From assembly GCA_030403585.1 (NCBI GenBank), contig JAUEPE010000061.1, positions 1 to 41,479 on the forward strand: a DNA stretch of 41,479 nt, in the 5' to 3' direction. Below, one piece after another: positions 37,352-41,479 of the stretch (position 1 is its first letter; every line of letters starts with the position of its first letter). The notes under the pieces are model-generated. The model saw only the letters and a list, made by a program, of their open reading frames with translations, had not been told where the DNA came from and searched no databases. This DNA is from Frankia sp. RB7 (GTDB lineage Bacteria > Pseudomonadota > Alphaproteobacteria > Rhizobiales > Xanthobacteraceae). A program made the position numbers and the translations under genes.

Positions 37352-37972
37352 ATGAGCCTCCCCCACGAACGCCTTGAGCGGGCGAGAACGGAAGCGGGAT
37401 ATCCAGATGCGACGGCCGCAGCCGACGCGATGGGTGTCCGCCGCCCAACCTACTACGGCCATGAGAACGGCAGCCGCGGCATCGGGCGCGCCGCCGAACG
37501 CTATGCCCGCTTCTTTCACGTGTCGCTGGATTGGCTGCTGACGGGCCGTGGACAGCCCCGCAAGACCCGCGCGAGCCGAGACGAGAGCACGCCTGCCAGC
37601 GTGAGTTTGGTTGGATATGTCGGGGCCGGCGCCGAGACCCACTTTTTCGCTCAGGATAGCGGGCACCTCGACGAGGTCCCGGCGGTCGAGGGCATGTCGG
37701 ACGCCACTGTTGCAGTCGAGATCCGCGGCGAGAGCCTGGGCACGTTCTTCGATCGCTGGCTGGTCTACTACGACGATGTCCGCCGGCCCGTAACAGCAGA
37801 TCTGATCAACAAGCTATGCGTCGTTGGCCTCACCGATGGCCGGATCCTGATCAAGAAGGTCCAGCGCAGTAAAGCGCGAGGACTGTTCCACCTGCTTTCC
37901 CAGACCGAACCGCCCATCCTCGACGTTGAGATCGACTGGGCGGCAAAGGTAAAAACTATGGTCCCGAAGTGA
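37337..37972 (+). CDS. CI-like repressor with S24/LexA-type C-terminal domain
   Basis: A 211-residue protein. Residues 15-60 are an XRE-type helix-turn-helix (LERARTEAGYPDATAAADAM, then Val-Arg-Arg-Pro-Thr-Tyr-Tyr-Gly-His-Glu-Asn-Gly). Residues 90-205 have the S24/LexA pattern: Gly-Tyr-Val-Gly-Ala-Gly with the scissile-type Ala97-Gly98, nucleophile Ser133 in Gly-Glu-Ser-Leu-Gly (the family usually has Asp-Ser-Met) and Lys173 or Lys174 40 residues later. RecA-stimulated self-cleavage is therefore plausible but not certain. ATG 37337 and 37352 are both possible; no ribosome-binding site is seen. The start lies within the third operator, so the gene is probably autoregulated. Confidence 0.88.
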   Translation: MHNAWMSLPHERLERARTEAGYPDATAAADAMGVRRPTYYGHENGSRGIGRAAERYARFFHVSLDWLLTGRGQPRKTRASRDESTPASVSLVGYVGAGAETHFFAQDSGHLDEVPAVEGMSDATVAVEIRGESLGTFFDRWLVYYDDVRRPVTADLINKLCVVGLTDGRILIKKVQRSKARGLFHLLSQTEPPILDVEIDWAAKVKTMVPK

Positions 37973-37984
37973 TTTAGCACCCAA

Positions 37985-38035
37985 AACGCATAGATTATTC
38001 GTTACGCATTGACTTAACTATGCATAGCGCATAGT
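37985..38035. promoter_or_regulatory. Second operator set with rightward early promoter (OL/PL analogue)
   Basis: A strong operator CTATGCA-TAG-CGCATAG lies at 38018-38034, and a weaker one at 37995-38011; a half-site CGCATAG stands at 37987-37993. On the plus strand TTGACT (38009-38014), 15 bp and CATAGT (38030-38035) form a promoter overlapping the strong operator, the geometry of the leftward promoter mirrored. It is placed after the cI-like gene and before the rightward operon at 38073. Confidence 0.75.
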
Positions 38036-38072
38036 TTTTGTTTCACGTGAAATCGTTCACGGGGAGACAAGC

Positions 38073-38354
38073 ATGCGCCGTTCCTACTGCAACCGCCTGC
38101 CAGCCCGCGGCAGCCGGATCACCCCTCAACCCACCATTCCCGCCTACATCAAGAGCTCGCTGGTGCCCGCGCGCGCCGCGATGAGCCCGATCGAGACCAT
38201 CGAGCGGATGGCGTCCGACATGCGCGAGGCCGCCTATCGCGAGGGTGGGCTCACCCGCGAGGGCCTTGAGCTGCTCGGCTACTCCGCTGCGCAGATCGAC
38301 ACCCACGCCGCCGCCGCCCGCCAGCTGGCGAACAAGCAGGCGGTTCTGTCGTGA
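38073..38354 (+). CDS. First gene of rightward early operon, 93 residues
   Basis: A 93-residue basic protein with GGGGAGA before the ATG. The second half (LTREGLELLGYSAAQIDTHA, AAARQLANKQ) has a helix-turn-helix-like rhythm, the first half has Arg-rich, Pro-rich sequence (RRSYCNRLPARGSRITPQPT). It is the first gene under the repressed rightward promoter. No family is recognised. Possible roles are an anti-repressor, host takeover or control of excision. Confidence 0.65.
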   Translation: MRRSYCNRLPARGSRITPQPTIPAYIKSSLVPARAAMSPIETIERMASDMREAAYREGGLTREGLELLGYSAAQIDTHAAAARQLANKQAVLS

Positions 38355-38539
38355 GCGCCGACCCGCTCGGTCGGCTGATCCTCGACGCGTTCAACAACGT
38401 GCTCGACCGCGAAGCGGCCGAACAGGAAGAGGTTCGCGGGGAGATCAAGCAGAGGGGCACTTACTGGGCGGCTCGCGAGATTTGGCAGCTGCGACGCCAG
38501 GTGCGCGCGCTTCGTAAGGCGCGGGAGCAGGATCAATGA
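38351..38539 (+). CDS. Small charged helical protein, 62 residues
   Basis: A 62-residue protein starting with GTG 38351, overlapping the previous stop (GTGA). Acidic N-terminal half and basic C-terminal helix (EIWQLRRQVRALRKAREQDQ). The Leu/Arg heptads suggest a coiled coil that may dimerise. Function unknown. Confidence 0.6.
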   Translation: MSADPLGRLILDAFNNVLDREAAEQEEVRGEIKQRGTYWAAREIWQLRRQVRALRKAREQDQ

Positions 38540-38754
38540 CGCCCGCGCTCAACACCCAGCACTATCGCGCCCTGGCGCTGCTGCGCCGCGGCGTTTTGGT
38601 CCGCCTCGGCGGCGAGTGGCGCTTTGGCGCCACCAGCGTCGGCGACAGCGTCGTCGACGCCCTGATCGCCACCAGCAAGGCTACTCGGATGTTCCCCGGC
38701 CAGACGGGGGACTGCGTCGTCCTGCTCGATCGCTCACGCGGAGTCGGACGATGA
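38536..38754 (+). CDS. Small protein, 72 residues
   Basis: A 72-residue protein with ATGA overlaps at both ends (38536-38539 and 38751-38754). The start is helical (NTQHYRALALLRRGVLVRLG), followed by GEWRFGATSVGDSVVDALIA. The pattern of helix and short strands could be a small winged-helix-like fold. Not recognised. Confidence 0.6.
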   Translation: MTPALNTQHYRALALLRRGVLVRLGGEWRFGATSVGDSVVDALIATSKATRMFPGQTGDCVVLLDRSRGVGR

Positions 38755-38972
38755 CGACAGCCGCGCGCATAGCGACCCCAGCCCCAGCCGTGCGCGCGGC
38801 GCTCGTCATCCTGATCGACGAGCAGGGCCAGAAGATCTGCAGCGCCGGCATCGTCGTCGCCAATGACCAGTTTCCCGAGGTCGTCATGTTCAACGGCGAC
38901 CCGCACATCGCGACCGAGACCGTCGGCGTCTTTCGCCGTGTCCGCCCCTACCGTCTCGACATCGGAGAATGA
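38751..38972 (+). CDS. Small protein, 73 residues
   Basis: A 73-residue beta-rich protein (VRAALVILIDEQGQKICSAG, then FPEVVMFNGDPHIATETVGV). ATG 38751 overlaps the previous stop (ATGA). No motif recognised. The alternating strands suggest a small barrel or sandwich. Confidence 0.55.
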   Translation: MTTAARIATPAPAVRAALVILIDEQGQKICSAGIVVANDQFPEVVMFNGDPHIATETVGVFRRVRPYRLDIGE

Positions 38973-38976
38973 CGCC

Positions 38977-39087
38977 ATGATTTCTTGGTGGGTGCTCCCG
39001 GTTCTCATCGTGATCGCGCTCGGCGGATTGTTCGTCTACGCAGCGCTCACCGCCGAGGATCAGACAGACAGGCGGTACGATCGATGA
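38977..39087 (+). CDS. Single-pass membrane miniprotein, 36 residues
   Basis: A 36-residue protein: a very hydrophobic N-terminal half (residues 3-24, WWVLPVLIVIALGGLFVYAA) and a charged tail. The stop overlaps the next start (ATGA at 39084-39087), which supports translation. Possible roles are membrane toxin, exclusion or lysis timing; none is shown. Confidence 0.6.
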   Translation: MISWWVLPVLIVIALGGLFVYAALTAEDQTDRRYDR

Positions 39088-39395
39088 CGCGGCCCTACAA
39101 CGCGCGCGAGATCTGCGAGGCGATCGGCATCACGCTCGACACGCTCTATCGCACCCGGGAAACTCGCCACACCCGCGATGCGCTGCCGCGCCCCATCACC
39201 GAGCACCCGCTGCGCTGGGAGCGCACCGGCTTCGATGCCTGGCTGACGCGGTACCATCCGGCGCGGCCGCCGACCCCGGCAAACGATCCTGTCAGGCCGC
39301 CGGACGCGGTCACGATCGCCGAGCACCAGGCGCTTTTCCATGCCGCCTACGCCACCCCTCCCCTTGACACGGGGCGCCAGCGCAACCGAGGCTGA
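39084..39395 (+). CDS. Excisionase-like HTH protein
   Basis: A 103-residue protein. Residues 5-58 have the winged-helix pattern of the MerR/AlpA-type excisionases: YNAREICEAIGITLDTLYRT, then PLRWERTGFDAWLTRYHP, with an aromatic strand and recognition-type helix. It is encoded directly before the integrase (36 nt apart), the usual position for xis. It would bend DNA at attP and steer the integrase to excision. The C-terminal 35 residues are Pro-rich and probably disordered. Confidence 0.7.
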   Translation: MTRPYNAREICEAIGITLDTLYRTRETRHTRDALPRPITEHPLRWERTGFDAWLTRYHPARPPTPANDPVRPPDAVTIAEHQALFHAAYATPPLDTGRQRNRG

Positions 39396-39431
39396 CGCCC
39401 TTCCCGTTTCCGCCCGCACCGGAGCCGGCCC

Positions 39432-40733
39432 ATGACCGTAAAACTCCCCTTCATCAAATGGCGCGATGGCCGTCCGCGTGTCGTTCACGGCCCGCGCGAG
39501 CGTTCGGCCGGCTTCGAGGACCGCGATCTGCGCCACGTCGAAACCGGCGCCTGGTACACCTATGAGGACGCGAAGGCCTTCGCCGACAAGCACATCGAGG
39601 AGATCAAGCGCTCGCGCCAGGCCGCGGGCAAGAAGGTCAAGGCGCCCTCGCTCAACCGCGCCGGAACCGTCGAGGATCTGCTCGACGACTGGCTCGCCTC
39701 TCCCGAAGTCACCAACCTCAAGCCGGCATCCGTCGCCTCCTACCGCAAGGCCGCCCGCGCACTGATCTACAAGCCGGAGAGCCGCGGAGACGCCAAGACG
39801 CGGCGCGTGCGCGAGCGCGCGGCCGCGGTGCTCGGCGCCACGCTACCCGCCCGCGAAAAGGAACAGCTCGCCAGCATGATCCCGGCTGCGATCGGCGCGC
39901 CGGAGTTGCGCGCGCTGTTCAACTACCTCAAGGACCACCGCGGCCATCACATGGCACTGGCGTCGATCGCTGCACTCTCCGCCGCGTTGTCCTGGGGCAA
40001 GGAGAGCTCGAAGTGGCGGCTGAAGAACAACCCGCGCATCGACATGCGGTTTGACCGGCCCGCCGGCCGCGTCGTCATGATCGAGCTCGAGGAGTTCAAC
40101 GCCCTGGTCGACGCGGCCGACGCCATGGGCCGGCCGTCGATCGGCGACGCGATCTATCTCGGCATCTTCACCGGGCAGCGCCAGGCCGACCGGCTCAAGC
40201 TGAAGGATGAGGGCCTGGTCAACGGCCGCCGCCACTTCCGACAAAGCAAGACCGGCATGCTCGTCGCCATCAAGCAGACGCCGCAACTCGCCAAGCGCCT
40301 GTTCGAGGCCCGCGTGCGCGTTGGCGAGCTCGCCAAGAAGTTCGATCTCAAGACAATACCGGACGAGATCATCATCGACGAGGTGACGGGCCGTCCGTAC
40401 AACGAGCACACCTATCGGCACATCTTCGCCGAGGTGCGTGAGCTCGCGATCCGCGGCAGCGACGTGCCTCGCGTCATCGCCTGCCCGACGCTGGCGTTCA
40501 TCAACGATAACACCGGCCAGCCCGACAAGAAGCACGATCAGGATCTGCGCGATACCTGCGTCATGCTGCTCGATCGTGCCGGCAATGACCTGCTGTCGAT
40601 TTGCGACGTCACCGGCCACAGCTACCAGTCGGCGCAGCTGATCATGAAGCATTACCGCGCCCGCAACGCCGCGCGAGCCGACGCGGCGATCGACAAGCTG
40701 GTGGCGTTCCTGGGCAAGGAGGGGCTGACGTGA
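39432..40733 (+). CDS. int: Tyrosine integrase
   Basis: A 433-residue tyrosine recombinase with GGAGCC before the ATG. The N-terminal domain (1-200) includes an arm-binding-type basic region and a core-binding helical part (RAGTVEDLLDDWLASPEV). Catalytic residues are Arg250 (Gly-Gln-Arg-Gln-Ala-Asp), Lys273 (Ser-Lys-Thr-Gly), Arg373 (Asp-Leu-Arg-Asp-Thr), His396 (Thr-Gly-His-Ser) and Tyr408 (Lys-His-Tyr-Arg-Ala). The HxxR His is replaced by Gln, as in some family members. It catalyses recombination of attP with the tRNA-Lys gene. It is transcribed toward attR, and followed by a GTGA overlap. Confidence 0.95.
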   Translation: MTVKLPFIKWRDGRPRVVHGPRERSAGFEDRDLRHVETGAWYTYEDAKAFADKHIEEIKRSRQAAGKKVKAPSLNRAGTVEDLLDDWLASPEVTNLKPASVASYRKAARALIYKPESRGDAKTRRVRERAAAVLGATLPAREKEQLASMIPAAIGAPELRALFNYLKDHRGHHMALASIAALSAALSWGKESSKWRLKNNPRIDMRFDRPAGRVVMIELEEFNALVDAADAMGRPSIGDAIYLGIFTGQRQADRLKLKDEGLVNGRRHFRQSKTGMLVAIKQTPQLAKRLFEARVRVGELAKKFDLKTIPDEIIIDEVTGRPYNEHTYRHIFAEVRELAIRGSDVPRVIACPTLAFINDNTGQPDKKHDQDLRDTCVMLLDRAGNDLLSICDVTGHSYQSAQLIMKHYRARNAARADAAIDKLVAFLGKEGLT

Positions 40734-40924
40734 ACACTTTCGATCCCGACGAGATCGTGACGCTGGACGGCGCGAAGATGACGCTGCGCAAGGCAGTAGC
40801 GAGGGCCACCTCGCTTCCGAGCAACGCGCTCGTGAGCGTGTTTCGAGAGGGCGAGCCGCCCATTCTCGACCGGCCGCAGCTTGACGCACTGGCTCGCGAT
40901 CCGGCATTCCGAGTGGATGACTGA
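40730..40924 (+). CDS. Small protein after integrase, 64 residues
   Basis: A 64-residue protein starting with GTG 40730, overlapping the integrase stop (GTGA). Acidic start (MNTFDPDEIVTLDGAKMTLR), a helix with KAVARATSLPSNALVSVF. Codon bias supports it. No family recognised; its coupling to the integrase could mean a role in recombination control. Confidence 0.6.
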   Translation: MNTFDPDEIVTLDGAKMTLRKAVARATSLPSNALVSVFREGEPPILDRPQLDALARDPAFRVDD

Positions 40925-41243
40925 CGACCTCTTCCTCCGGCGCACCGTGATCGGCGGCCAGAGAGCACGCGACGACTATCTGGTGATCTGGCACGAGCTG
41001 CCGATCGGCCGCATCCACAAGGTGCCCGGCATTGGCGGCGCGCAGGACTGGTCATGGACCTGCTTTCTTCCCAACGTGCCGCAGCGCTCGCATCACCGCG
41101 GCAACGCCCACACGCTCGACCAGGCCAAGCAGCTCTTCCGCCAAGCGTGGGACGATCTGAAGTCGCAGATCAGTCACGAGCAGATCCAGCAGGCGCGCGT
41201 GATCGAGAACGATCGCAGCCGGCCATGGCACAAGGGCGATTAG
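40917..41243 (+). CDS. Last rightward gene, 108 residues
   Basis: A 108-residue protein with ATG 40917, overlapping the preceding gene by 8 nt. Strands and Trp-rich elements (RDDYLVIWHELPIGRIHKVP, AQDWSWTCFLPN) are followed by a C-terminal helix (TLDQAKQLFRQAWDDLKSQI). It ends 109 bp from the attR core, just before the TGTCGCAC cluster. Resembles small uncharacterised alpha/beta proteins in phages. Function not known. Confidence 0.65.
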   Translation: MTDDLFLRRTVIGGQRARDDYLVIWHELPIGRIHKVPGIGGAQDWSWTCFLPNVPQRSHHRGNAHTLDQAKQLFRQAWDDLKSQISHEQIQQARVIENDRSRPWHKGD

Positions 41244-41250
41244 CTGGAAA

Positions 41251-41294
41251 TGTCGCACGCCGTGCGACAAAATTTGTCGCACAACGTGTCGCAC
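41251..41294 (+). promoter_or_regulatory. Cluster of four TGTCGCAC sites, putative integrase arm sites
   Basis: TGTCGCAC starts at 41251, 41275 and 41287 on the plus strand and at 41262 on the minus strand; the first two form TGTCGCAC-GCC-GTGCGACA. Centres are 11-13 bp apart, about one helical turn. It lies 59 bp before the attR core with one further copy at 214-221 on the attL side, so arm-binding for Int or Xis is the leading idea. Confidence 0.5.
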
Positions 41295-41352
41295 AGGCCT
41301 CAAAAGAACGAAACGAGGCCCATCTAAGCGACTGTGATGTCGGGGGATTTGA

Positions 41353-41428
<76 letters not shown>

Positions 41429-41479
41429 GAAAGGCGGTCAATGCCTTGCGAGGCCGGTCGTTTAGCAAAGCGATCCGGG

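Overview
The window is a complete temperate podovirus-type prophage of about 41.3 kb (roughly 83 to 41,397) inserted in the 3' half of a tRNA-Lys(CTT) gene. Short host flanks lie at 1-82 and 41,398-41,479. The high G+C, strong third-position GC bias, TTGAC-type promoters and the lipoprotein at 5,090 fit an alphaproteobacterium of the Bradyrhizobium/Rhodopseudomonas kind; that assignment is inference. A 45-bp perfect direct repeat (83-127 and 41,353-41,397) marks attL and attR. The tRNA remains intact at the right end.

Layout. Late genes run leftward on the minus strand from about 27.5 kb to 0.2 kb. DNA packaging comes first (small and large terminase, portal, Bbp19-like protein, scaffold), then the capsid. 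Next are T7-like tail tube proteins (gp11-like, gp12-like), internal ejection proteins (one with a lytic transglycosylase domain), a spike base-like protein, an SGNH/SASA esterase tail spike and two fibre proteins with a fibre chaperone-like protein. The lysis block closes the arm: RlpA-like protein, M15 peptidase endolysin with a C-terminal membrane anchor, overlapping spanins and a small membrane protein. Two plus-strand cargo genes (lipoprotein and membrane protein, 5,090-6,598) sit inside the tail-fibre block.

Replication and early genes also run leftward, from a cro-like gene (37,281) through about 17 small, tightly overlapping genes. These lead to a DnaA/HTH-like protein, a Toprim primase and an SF3-type helicase, and end at a good intrinsic terminator at 28,071. 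Between that terminator and the packaging genes is an intergenic region of about 600 bp. It holds ten copies of a GTGTCTAAG-type iteron, a 30-bp alternating purine-pyrimidine tract and an A+T-rich stretch, and is the best candidate for the replication origin.

The immunity region (37.0-38.1 kb) has divergent cro-like and cI-like genes with three 17-bp operators between them, and a second operator set after cI in front of a rightward operon. That operon carries seven small genes (including an excisionase-like one), the tyrosine integrase and two further small genes. The arrangement is analogous to lambda OR/OL, with different operators and geometry.

No phage RNA polymerase is present although the virion genes are T7-like. 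A shared promoter-like motif (GCGGTTGACG, 15 bp, TA-rich hexamer) precedes several late genes and probably recruits host sigma70 RNA polymerase. Functions are from motif and family recognition by eye; no searches were run.
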